Below, one piece after another: positions 6,668 to 13,872 of a DNA stretch of 13,933 nucleotides (its first letter is position 1; the number at the start of each line of letters is the position of its first letter). Origin of the DNA: JAKJEP01 sp964580995. GTDB taxonomy: Bacteria > Planctomycetota > Phycisphaerae > Sedimentisphaerales > SM23-30. The DNA lies in the NCBI GenBank assembly GCA_964580995.1, contig CAZOMV010000129.1, positions 1 through 13,933 on the forward strand. The letters run 5' to 3'. The notes under the pieces were generated by a model. The model was given only the letters and a program-made list of their open reading frames with translations. It did no database searches and was not told the DNA's origin. Made by a program: the position numbers and the translations under genes.

Positions 6668-7894
6668 CTACTTCAACGGCGGTAGTTTACCACTAGCCTC
6701 GACGGTTCTTTGGTAATAAGCTTTATACGCTTCATATGCCTTTCGCTGGGTTGGCTGCTGTTCTCCAGACAAAGCGAAGGGGAATTCGCCAGCTGCCGGG
6801 TAAGGGTTCATGAAAGGGTAGTAACCCCAATTCACGATATTCTCGCTATAACGAGCAGCCAAACCAAGTTTTTTTCCCAGCCAATCTATCGGGGTAAATC
6901 GCCAAGATTCCCAAGAGCTCATGATTGGTTTCTTCTCTTTTGAATTTTCTATCTGGCGATATTCATCCCAACCGCTAATGTCTATCTGTGCACTCTCAAC
7001 ATTAACCCAGAATCGTGTACCAGCCTTGCGACAGGCTCTAGCAAAGGCCGCCATAAACGGCTCGCGCTGTTCGAGTGTATAAAAGCCCATATGTTCGCCT
7101 GAGTCTTGCAACATAAGGATATCGATACCCGTCTCTTTTAATGTTATGCTCCACCATTCCTCATATTCGTCAGGCAAAAGATAGACAAAACCGCGCACAC
7201 CATCCTTGTCGAGTAGGAAAAAGGGCGAGATGGTAACCAGGCTTCCCCTTGCCACACGGTGGCATTCTCTCACGATCCCTTTCCAGGCTTCCCGCCAAAA
7301 ACGAGACTCCACTTCGTCGGAGGACCGTAACGGATTGATCTCGTTATTAAGGTACCAGCCGTAAAAGGAAGGGTGAGTACCATAGCGTGTGTAGAATGTC
7401 TGGATATACGGTTTGGTTCGAGCAACCATTTCTTCCGCTGTCATTTTTCTATATAAATCGCCGCCGTTTTGGTTTAAATCAATAATAATGTGCATACCCT
7501 TCTCATCGGCGATTTGGAAAATCCATTGCAGCACATCGCGCGGTTTTCCTTCCGCTTCGGCCTTGATCGCGATATCGGTTAACTGGGGCGTGTTCAATAA
7601 CCATAACAAATTGAAACCTACGTCTTGTTGAGCCTGTATCTCTTGGACAAAACGATCTTTTGACCAGGTATCGATTTGGTTATTATTCATCCACCACAAT
7701 GTGCCGCGTATTAGCGGCGCTGTCTGCAATAGGTTGTTGCCAGTCATTTCTTTTATGCACCCGGAACCTGTGAAAAACACAGCCAAGAGTACAGGTAGCC
7801 ATCTCCCGGGCAAAGCTTGTAAAAACCGGGATTTCCCATTTGAACCTTTGACCATAACATTTTTGATTTGTTGCTCCTGATATTGATCAAACAT
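6668..7894 (-). CDS. DUF4434-like TIM-barrel lipoprotein
   Basis: 408 residues. Seen: a positively charged N-region and a hydrophobic stretch (LPVLLAVFFTGSGC), with Cys46 in a lipobox-like position, so a lipid-anchored outer- or cell-surface protein is likely. After it come GTLWWM (64-69), DVGFNLLWLL (91-100), HPSFYGWYLNNEINPL (174-189), DILMLQDSG (258-266) and TRFWVNVES (293-301). The pattern is a (beta/alpha)8 barrel. Known: DUF4434 proteins of Bacteroidota and PVC bacteria have this order, and the W-Y-x-x-N-E motif resembles the acid/base strand of clan GH-A glycosidases. Inferred: Glu185 and perhaps Glu300 are catalytic, and the substrate is unknown. The start is uncertain: an ATG at 7855 (M14) is also possible and neither start has a strong ribosome site. 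No other domain is present. Confidence 0.75.
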   Translation of the reverse strand: MFDQYQEQQIKNVMVKGSNGKSRFLQALPGRWLPVLLAVFFTGSGCIKEMTGNNLLQTAPLIRGTLWWMNNNQIDTWSKDRFVQEIQAQQDVGFNLLWLLNTPQLTDIAIKAEAEGKPRDVLQWIFQIADEKGMHIIIDLNQNGGDLYRKMTAEEMVARTKPYIQTFYTRYGTHPSFYGWYLNNEINPLRSSDEVESRFWREAWKGIVRECHRVARGSLVTISPFFLLDKDGVRGFVYLLPDEYEEWWSITLKETGIDILMLQDSGEHMGFYTLEQREPFMAAFARACRKAGTRFWVNVESAQIDISGWDEYRQIENSKEKKPIMSSWESWRFTPIDWLGKKLGLAARYSENIVNWGYYPFMNPYPAAGEFPFALSGEQQPTQRKAYEAYKAYYQRTVEASGKLPPLK

Positions 7895-7935
7895 GTTTTA
7901 TACCCGATTCCCAAGTAATCCGCAATAATTTTTTT

Positions 7936-7960
7936 CCTGCCCAAAGCCGGCTTGGGCGGG
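7936..7960. repeat. Near-perfect 25-nt palindrome between divergent genes
   Basis: CCTGCCCAA (7936-7944) faces TTGGGCGGG (7952-7960) with one non-Watson-Crick position that would be a U-G pair in plus-strand RNA. The centre (AGCCGGC) can also pair. It lies 42 nt upstream of the minus gene and about 90 bp upstream of the plus promoter. It is followed by a GAGGCCTC palindrome (7966-7973) and a T7 run (7983-7989). It could be an operator for both directions, a dispersed repeat or a fold in the minus-strand leader. Confidence 0.5.
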
Positions 7961-8051
7961 TATCCGAGGCCTCTACGGGCTCTTTTTTTGTATCCACAGT
8001 TTTATCAGGGTGTTACCAAAAACATATATTGCCTATTTTAACATTTTGTTT

Positions 8052-8079
8052 TTGAAGTATTTTCAGGAATGATTATAAT
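8052..8079 (+). promoter_or_regulatory. Sigma70-type promoter for the plus-strand glycosidase genes
   Basis: TTGAAG (8052-8057) and a perfect TATAAT (8074-8079) are 16 bp apart. Transcription would start near 8086, about 30 nt before the ATG at 8117. The surroundings are AT-rich. It overlaps the upstream codons of a longer open frame from 8069, which is another reason to place the start at 8117. Confidence 0.55.
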
Positions 8080-8116
8080 TAGCCTAGTACTACCATATAC
8101 AGATCAGGAGAAGATC

Positions 8117-8821
8117 ATGTTCAAAACCAGATTCAGCATAGTATCGTTTGTGGTTTTATTTTCTGTTAATCAAGTGATCGGTGAGCAGTGGTGGCAGTCG
8201 ATCCCCCGTAATAAAGTTGAGGCTGGATATCCTGCGTTACGCTGGCAAACTTCGTTTGATGAGTTTGAGATTGGCAGGCACGCACCGATTAACAGCCAGG
8301 GTGTCGTTGGTGTTCCAGGCTGGCCGGTCATGCCATTTGGTTATCAGATGAATATTCGCTACAGTGAGTTTGAATTGAATTTTCGGGTAGAACAGGAGGG
8401 GAAACAAATTAAGCCATATACCCTGCCGAATTTTCGACAGCGTGCCCTTGATGGGTATCTTCCGGCGGTATTAACCGATTTTACCCACCAGGAAATCAAA
8501 TACCAAATAACCTATATGTCTTGTCCAGGAAATCCCCAACCCATAGATATTATCGATCTTCAAATAGAAAACACAGGACACACCATCGGTAAATCCAATA
8601 TTTTGATAAACATGGATGGGGCTCCCAGTCTCAAATTGGACGGGAATCTGATAGAAGACAGGGGAAAACCTCTGGTTGTTCTCGATGGTATGCCGGAGGA
8701 AATTCGCCCCCTTGAGCGAGAGACGGGGCTGGTGGACCCTCGCTGTACGCCGGCCGGCGAAGGGTGGCTGGGTAAGGACAGTGCCCACTGGCGGGACGGA
8801 TATTACGGAATGCCCATTTAA
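8117..8821 (+). CDS. Six-hairpin glycosidase-like protein, N-terminal part (ends at in-frame TAA)
   Basis: 234 residues. The ATG at 8117 is chosen over 8069 because AGGAG lies 6 nt upstream and a signal peptide begins right there (MFKTRFSIVSFVVLFSVNQV, cleavage near VIG). Seen: the mature part is a beta-rich N-terminal domain containing RWQTSFDEFEIGRHAPINSQ and DIIDLQIENTGHT. The frame stops at TAA (8819-8821) in the middle of what reads as one strand, directly after GYYGMPI, and continues in the same frame after the stop with YMLKADSGKEYQVYLG. Known: (alpha/alpha)6-barrel glycosidases commonly carry such a beta-sandwich before the barrel. Inferred: this is the 5' part of one gene that continues to 11065. 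If the stop is real, the product would be an exported fragment without a catalytic domain. Confidence 0.75.
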   Translation: MFKTRFSIVSFVVLFSVNQVIGEQWWQSIPRNKVEAGYPALRWQTSFDEFEIGRHAPINSQGVVGVPGWPVMPFGYQMNIRYSEFELNFRVEQEGKQIKPYTLPNFRQRALDGYLPAVLTDFTHQEIKYQITYMSCPGNPQPIDIIDLQIENTGHTIGKSNILINMDGAPSLKLDGNLIEDRGKPLVVLDGMPEEIRPLERETGLVDPRCTPAGEGWLGKDSAHWRDGYYGMPI

Positions 8822-8824
8822 TAT

Positions 8825-11065
8825 ATGCTGAAGGCCGATTCCGGTAAAGAATACCAGGTCTATCTGGGTACGGACGGAACTCCCCAATGGTTAATTTTCA
8901 GCCGTCCTTATAGCCTGGAGGAAGGGCATCGTACGGTCGAATTAAGTGCGGAAGGAGACCAGCCTATTACTGTCGATCTGAATTATCCACCCGGCCAAAA
9001 TCCCCAGGTGCACAAATTCACAGGCAAAGATGCCGATGGGGATGGTTATATCAAGGTTTCCAGCCGCGCCACCCCTCAGTCCCGCCAGCCGGCCGTATTA
9101 AATGGTGTCTGGATGTATGATGACGATATCGAGGGTATTCAGGAAGCGGAACTGATCGCCAGAAAACCTTCCCGGAAACCGATCCATTATATTCCGGTGG
9201 GAGCGAATTCACCCGGCCCTTTTCATGGCATGGTTACCGCGGAGGACCCGACCTGGAAAGGATTATCCCTGCGATATATGGGTGAACTCCAGCCGGGCGA
9301 GTCCCGGTTATATACTCTGAAATTTCCTGCGATTGACCGCCCGGAACCGATGTGCTATGGCAATAGCTATCATCCCTATGATACCGGTAAATCCTGGATG
9401 CGCAATCTGCAGCCGCGTTATCCTGACAATTCCGCTTCCTGCGGGGAAGATGTTCCTCCGGACAGAGATCCGGCGGAATATGCCGCGTTTGGTCCCAAAT
9501 CCCGAACGCTCTGGGATCAGCAATTGAAACAGGCACATGAAATTTCATCAGAAAAAGCCAAATTGGAAATCCATAACTATTGGGATCTTTTTTTAAATCT
9601 ACGGGCAAAATTTTATCTTCCGGACCAAGAGCTTGACAACCTGTATAAATCGCAATTGGCTATATTACACCTTTATTTGCTGAAATGGTCGAAATATGAT
9701 GTTTATACCCAAATGTGCGGCCCCTTTTATTATTGGGATATGTGCCTGCGGGATGGCAGTTATCAGATTCGTGCCTGGGATATGGCCGGTTACCATGACA
9801 TCGCCAGGCTATTGTGTGATTCCCTGCTGGTACCGAAAAGTCAACTGCCGGAGAGTCGCTGGACCTTTGGACAATGGGATGATCCGGATAATTTGGGTAT
9901 GTGGCAAACCCGCGGCAATCAGTGGGACAGCCAGGGGCAGACTCTGGGTGCCCTAGTGGATCACTACTTTTTCACTGGGGATAAGCAATGGCTCAAACAA
10001 GCTTATCCGGCTATGGCTGAAGGGGCAAAATGGATCATACATATGCGTAACAAACAAAAGGATTCCATGGGGGATTCCACCAATCCTTTATCCGGCTTAT
10101 TTCCCGTGGGGCATCTGGAAGCGGGCGGCAGCGGCAGTCCTTTCTATCTGAATGCGTACGGAGTTTACGGTTTGCGACAGGCGGCCCTGGCCGCCAAAGA
10201 ACTGGATCAACAAAAGGATTATACCGAATTTCAGCAAGAAGCAGAGGACTTTGAACAAACGATCCGGCGGGCGATGCAGCAGTACTTTGTCCGGCTGAAC
10301 GATTATTGCGGCACCATCCCGGTTGTTCCGGAACCGGTCATACCGGAACAGTTGGACCGGCTGGCTACCTGGCCGGGTTCCAGCATGGTATATCCTCTGG
10401 AAGTATTGGAGCCGTTCGATCCTCTGGTGGAGGGCTGGTACCGTTATAAAGAAGCGGAAGCGGCTGAATCGGGAGGATTGATGACCTTTCCGTATATTTT
10501 TACTGACTGGGCCATTAGTTATATCCGGCGAGGACAGCCGGATCGAACCGTGGACTTGTTTAATGCGTATGTGGATGCCAGTTCCCCCATGTTGGGCTGG
10601 AGCGAAAGCCAGGTTCTGTATCACGAGTTTGATGAGTTTGACTCCCCAAAAATTGGCGTTAAGGGACAGGGCGATATGCCGCATGGTGAGGCCTGCTCGA
10701 ATTATATCATTATGCTTCGCAATTTATTGCTTCATGAGGAAAGAAATTTATTGCATATCGCACCGGCTACTCCGCGCCGCTGGATGGCCCAATCGAAACC
10801 ATTTGGCGTAGAGGCCGCTCCCACCAAATTCGGCCAAGTGTCCTATCTGATCACGCCTTCTTCCGACCGAAAAACCATTACCATTGCTGTACAATTGACC
10901 AAAAACCGTCTGCCTGCCAAAGTATTGCTCCATCTACGAACCCCGAATGGCAGCAGCCTGCAGGAGGTGAAAGTAAATGACAAGAAATGGGATGCCTATT
11001 ATCAGGATACCATTATTCTTGCTCCGCCACCAGCGGATATCACCATAACTGCAGTAATGGATTGA
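8825..11065 (+). CDS. Six-hairpin glycosidase-like protein, catalytic part after the in-frame stop
   Basis: 746 codons from the ATG at 8825, in the same frame as 8117-8821. Seen: the rest of the beta domain (about 1-235), then an alpha-helical barrel at about 240-645. The barrel contains GPFYYWDMCLRDGSYQIRAW, GNQWDSQGQTLGALVDHYFF and GQGDMPHGEACSNYIIMLRN, then LLHIAPATPRRWM. A small C-terminal beta domain follows. Known: this order fits (alpha/alpha)6-barrel enzymes related to the GH63/GH78/GH15-type fold; I cannot assign a family. The acidic residues in WDMCLRDG and QWDSQG are the best catalytic candidates. The piece lacks its own signal peptide and has no good ribosome site, so on its own it would be poorly translated and stay in the cytoplasm. 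With one sense codon in place of TAA the whole gene encodes about 982 residues. It shares a transcript with the gene at 11135. Confidence 0.75.
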   Translation: MLKADSGKEYQVYLGTDGTPQWLIFSRPYSLEEGHRTVELSAEGDQPITVDLNYPPGQNPQVHKFTGKDADGDGYIKVSSRATPQSRQPAVLNGVWMYDDDIEGIQEAELIARKPSRKPIHYIPVGANSPGPFHGMVTAEDPTWKGLSLRYMGELQPGESRLYTLKFPAIDRPEPMCYGNSYHPYDTGKSWMRNLQPRYPDNSASCGEDVPPDRDPAEYAAFGPKSRTLWDQQLKQAHEISSEKAKLEIHNYWDLFLNLRAKFYLPDQELDNLYKSQLAILHLYLLKWSKYDVYTQMCGPFYYWDMCLRDGSYQIRAWDMAGYHDIARLLCDSLLVPKSQLPESRWTFGQWDDPDNLGMWQTRGNQWDSQGQTLGALVDHYFFTGDKQWLKQAYPAMAEGAKWIIHMRNKQKDSMGDSTNPLSGLFPVGHLEAGGSGSPFYLNAYGVYGLRQAALAAKELDQQKDYTEFQQEAEDFEQTIRRAMQQYFVRLNDYCGTIPVVPEPVIPEQLDRLATWPGSSMVYPLEVLEPFDPLVEGWYRYKEAEAAESGGLMTFPYIFTDWAISYIRRGQPDRTVDLFNAYVDASSPMLGWSESQVLYHEFDEFDSPKIGVKGQGDMPHGEACSNYIIMLRNLLLHEERNLLHIAPATPRRWMAQSKPFGVEAAPTKFGQVSYLITPSSDRKTITIAVQLTKNRLPAKVLLHLRTPNGSSLQEVKVNDKKWDAYYQDTIILAPPPADITITAVMD

Positions 11066-11090
11066 ATATTACAGGGAAGGTTCTCATAAG

Positions 11091-11123
11091 ATGATAAAAA
11101 GGATAAAAGAACCTGAAGAGTAA
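11091..11123 (+). other. Tiny open frame and hairpin in the 69-nt gap
   Basis: Between the two plus-strand genes a 10-codon frame (MIKRIKEPEE) follows GGGAAGG by 9 nt and overlaps a 7-bp stem (AGGTTCT 11078-11084, AGAACCT 11108-11114). It could be a leader element or simply spacer; nothing shows that it is translated. Confidence 0.2.
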
Positions 11124-11128
11124 AGGAG
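11122..11128 (+). promoter_or_regulatory. Ribosome binding site of the second GH36-like gene
   Basis: AAAGGAG lies 6 nt before the ATG at 11135. It shows that the natural start is at 11135, well before the ATG at 11417. Confidence 0.7.
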
Positions 11129-11134
11129 TCTGTC

Positions 11135-11302
11135 ATGTTGAATAGATTGATAGGGATGATTCTCATTCTATTTGGATATCTTATCTTTCCCTGTTCTATG
11201 ATTTTAGGTTCGGATTTGACGGCTATTACTCTATTTGAGTGTGATGAGCAGGGTACGGTGCAGGCAGGTCGGTGGAATTCGGGACCGAAAGACGATGCCT
11301 AG
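11135..11302 (+). pseudogene. Signal peptide and N-terminal piece of the second GH36-like gene, ending at in-frame TAG
   Basis: 55 residues and a TAG. Seen: a good ribosome site, a classical signal peptide (MLNRLIGMILILFGYLIFPC, cleavage near ILG at residues 23-25), then SDLTAITLFECDEQGTVQAG and RWNSGPKDDA followed by TAG at 11300-11302. After the stop the same frame goes on without a break (DVFLYEGRRFNPQTD, then PLAVGVHKFTFHFESH) into the long frame that ends at 13819. The stretch 11303-11416 is therefore coding in design, although no ATG in frame opens it until 11417. One base change (for example CAG to TAG) explains the interruption. Confidence 0.75.
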
Positions 11303-11416
11303 GATGTATTTCTCTATGAAGGGCGGCGATTCAATCCTCAGACGGATACAATCGAGAATATTCCCTGGGTATCCAGGAAAGACAGCCATCTGGTTCATTA
11401 TCCTCTTGCCGTCGGC

Positions 11417-13819
11417 GTGCATAAATTCACCTTTCATTTTGAATCTCATACCGCTTTTCCGCGATTTGGCTGTAATCTATTCTTTGATGACAAGTACGAA
11501 AAGCCAAAAATTTCCGTTATGGCTCCCTTACAAACGGAACCGGAAGGTGCGCAAAAATACCAGGAAAATCATTCACCTCGGACGATGGGATGGCCTTTGA
11601 GTGAAGTGCCCGCCTCAGGATCTTTATCCTACGAAGGTTCGGATGCCGCCCTGTGGGCCGGTACCGATGGTACAACAGGAATACGATATACCCTAAAGGA
11701 TTTCCGGATTTACTCCCCGGCAGTATCCGGAAAACTGGACCTAGTGGGCCCTCATCAGATGGAGCCCAGCGGCAATCCAAATTACGTGGGGGAGTTTACA
11801 CTGGTGGTGGAAAAATTCACGTATTCACCCGCCGACTGGATGCCCTGGTTAAGCAAGCTGATCGATACAGACCCTGCGGAATTACCCCAGGTCATCCAGG
11901 AAATCAATCCGCCATTTTCATTCCATTATGCGGGGCAACCCGCCAGGGAGTTGCTGGGGCAATGGGAATTCCAGTCCTCTTCGGAAAAGATAGATACCGA
12001 TCGTACCGTTTACCATGTAAGCTGGAGAGACCCCCGGACCGGTATGCGGGTCCGCTGGGAGGGATTCATCTATCATGATTTTCCCACGGTGGAATGGACC
12101 CTTTACTTTAAAAATGAAAGGGATCAAGACAGCCCCATTCTGTCTGAGATCAAAGCCCTCGACTTATCCCTGCACGGGGATGAGGGGGAGTTTCGGCTGC
12201 ATCATCAGCATGGCGATGGGGTAGTAGATCCCTATATACCGATAATAAGTTTGCTGGAAGATAACCAGACTTTGCATTTTGCTCTCTACAAAGGCAGATC
12301 CTCGGAGGGAGTATGGCCTTACTTTGCCGTGGAATGGCCAGGAAATAGCGTACTATTGGCTGTCGGTTGGCCGGGTCAATGGAACGCTGATTTTACGAAG
12401 ATGGAAAGAAATCTGCTTCATCTCCAAGCCGGCCAAGAGTTTACTCATTTTAAACTGCACCCGGGTGAGGAAGTACGGAGCCCGCGAATCGTTTTACAGT
12501 TTTCGAAAGGGCAAAATTGGATCGATGCCCAGAACATCTGGCGGCGCTGGATGCTAGCCCACAATATGCCGCAGACCGGCGGCAAGTTGCCGGGCCCCAT
12601 TTTGGCCGGCAGCAGTGCCTGGCAATACGGCGAAATGGTGGGTGCCAACGAAGAAAACCAGAAGATGTTTATCGACCGGTACCTGGAGGCAGGTATCCCG
12701 CTGGACTACTGGTGGATGGATGCCGGATGGTTTGTTTTCAAGTATAACTGTGTTCATGCCGACCGCTGGGAGGCAGACCGGAACCGTTTCCCCAACGGCA
12801 TGCGGGCCATTACCGATTATGCCAATGCCAGAGGGATCAAATCCATACTCTGGTTCATTCCCGAACAGGTACCTCCTGGCAGTTGGATGTGGGAGAATCA
12901 CCCGGACTGGCTGCTGGGTCCAGATCCCCCTGTCGGCGAGGTGGTGGACGCTTCCAATGTGGAAGCCAACTCCAAACTATTGTATTTAGGGGATCCGCAG
13001 GCATGGCAGTGGGCCGTGGACCGGTTTAGCCAATTGATCAAGGAAGAAAATATAGATATATATCGGAATGATTTGGGGATGCAGCAAAGACTGAGAATTC
13101 TTGACTACTGGAAACTCCATGATACGGAGGATCGTCAAGGGATTACGGAAATTAAGCATGTGACAGGATTTTTGGCGTTTTATGACGAGCTCCGGAAGAG
13201 AAATCCGAAGCTGCTGATTGACAATTGTGCCGCCGGAGGAAAACGCAATGACGTAGAAACTCTGCAGCGGGCGATCATACTCTGGCGAACCGACGCCTGG
13301 CATCCCTCGACCATGGCTCAGTGTTATACCTATGGCCTGGCTTTCTGGCTGCCGTTTTTCGGTTCCGCGGTTCCTTCCCACCCGGATCCTTATACATTTC
13401 GCAGTAATATGCTGCCAAGTACAGCCCTTACTTTGGATATGCGTAATCCGGATGAGGAAGTTTTAGAGCTTACCCGCCGTCTGGTTAAACAGCGAGAACA
13501 AGTGGTGGCAAACTTTTTTGGCGATTTCTATCCTCTTACGAAATACAGTACCGAAGAGGATACCTGGATGGCCTGGCAGTTTAACAGTCCGATGGAAGGC
13601 AAAGGGATGATCCAGGCTTTTCGTCGGGGACAATCGTACTTCGAATCCGCTCGGTTCAAAATCCAGGCACTGGATCCACAGGCCCGTTACACCCTTAGAA
13701 ACTTGGATAAACCAAATTCGTTGGAAATAACCGGAAAACAACTCATGGAAGAAGGCTTGTCCATTGCCATTGAGGAACAACCAGGCGCAATCATCATCAC
13801 CTATCAGCGTCTGCCTTAA
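11417..13819 (+). CDS. GH36/melibiase-like alpha-galactosidase, main body of the interrupted gene
   Basis: 800 codons from the first in-frame ATG after the TAG; the intended gene is 11135-13819, 894 codons counting the stop. Numbering here is from 11135. Seen: an extra beta-rich, probably carbohydrate-binding domain at about 27-235. The GH36 supersandwich follows at about 258-470 with LLAVGWPGQW and LHPGEEVRSP. The TIM barrel at about 485-760 has DYWWMDAGW, RFPNGMRAITDYANARGI, IDIYRNDLGM and DNCAAGGKRNDVETL. A C-terminal beta domain closes it. Asp646 (nucleophile) and Asp706 (acid/base) match the positions in the paralogue at 4303-6390. Known: GH36 enzymes retain configuration and act on alpha-galactosides. 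Inferred: the extra N-terminal domain and a different nucleophile loop suggest a related but not identical substrate. Without readthrough, translation from 11417 would lose the signal peptide and half of the N-terminal domain, and no good ribosome site precedes that ATG. Confidence 0.8.
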   Translation: MHKFTFHFESHTAFPRFGCNLFFDDKYEKPKISVMAPLQTEPEGAQKYQENHSPRTMGWPLSEVPASGSLSYEGSDAALWAGTDGTTGIRYTLKDFRIYSPAVSGKLDLVGPHQMEPSGNPNYVGEFTLVVEKFTYSPADWMPWLSKLIDTDPAELPQVIQEINPPFSFHYAGQPARELLGQWEFQSSSEKIDTDRTVYHVSWRDPRTGMRVRWEGFIYHDFPTVEWTLYFKNERDQDSPILSEIKALDLSLHGDEGEFRLHHQHGDGVVDPYIPIISLLEDNQTLHFALYKGRSSEGVWPYFAVEWPGNSVLLAVGWPGQWNADFTKMERNLLHLQAGQEFTHFKLHPGEEVRSPRIVLQFSKGQNWIDAQNIWRRWMLAHNMPQTGGKLPGPILAGSSAWQYGEMVGANEENQKMFIDRYLEAGIPLDYWWMDAGWFVFKYNCVHADRWEADRNRFPNGMRAITDYANARGIKSILWFIPEQVPPGSWMWENHPDWLLGPDPPVGEVVDASNVEANSKLLYLGDPQAWQWAVDRFSQLIKEENIDIYRNDLGMQQRLRILDYWKLHDTEDRQGITEIKHVTGFLAFYDELRKRNPKLLIDNCAAGGKRNDVETLQRAIILWRTDAWHPSTMAQCYTYGLAFWLPFFGSAVPSHPDPYTFRSNMLPSTALTLDMRNPDEEVLELTRRLVKQREQVVANFFGDFYPLTKYSTEEDTWMAWQFNSPMEGKGMIQAFRRGQSYFESARFKIQALDPQARYTLRNLDKPNSLEITGKQLMEEGLSIAIEEQPGAIIITYQRLP

Positions 13820-13872
13820 ATTACTGGTAACCTTTTGATACAATATAAATAATATTTTGCGGAGATCTACCG

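Noticed and set aside
7936..7989. An intrinsic terminator reading right (palindrome followed by T7)
   Set aside because: The T run is more than 20 nt beyond the main stem, and no plus-strand gene ends upstream; the site lies between divergent genes.
10097..10684. A 195-codon minus-strand frame inside the six-hairpin gene
   Set aside because: It lies antisense to conserved barrel motifs and resembles no protein family.
8117..13819. A non-standard genetic code or selenocysteine/pyrrolysine insertion at the in-frame stops
   Set aside because: TAA, TAG and TGA all end genes normally in the window, the two internal stops differ, neither is TGA, and no insertion element is visible.
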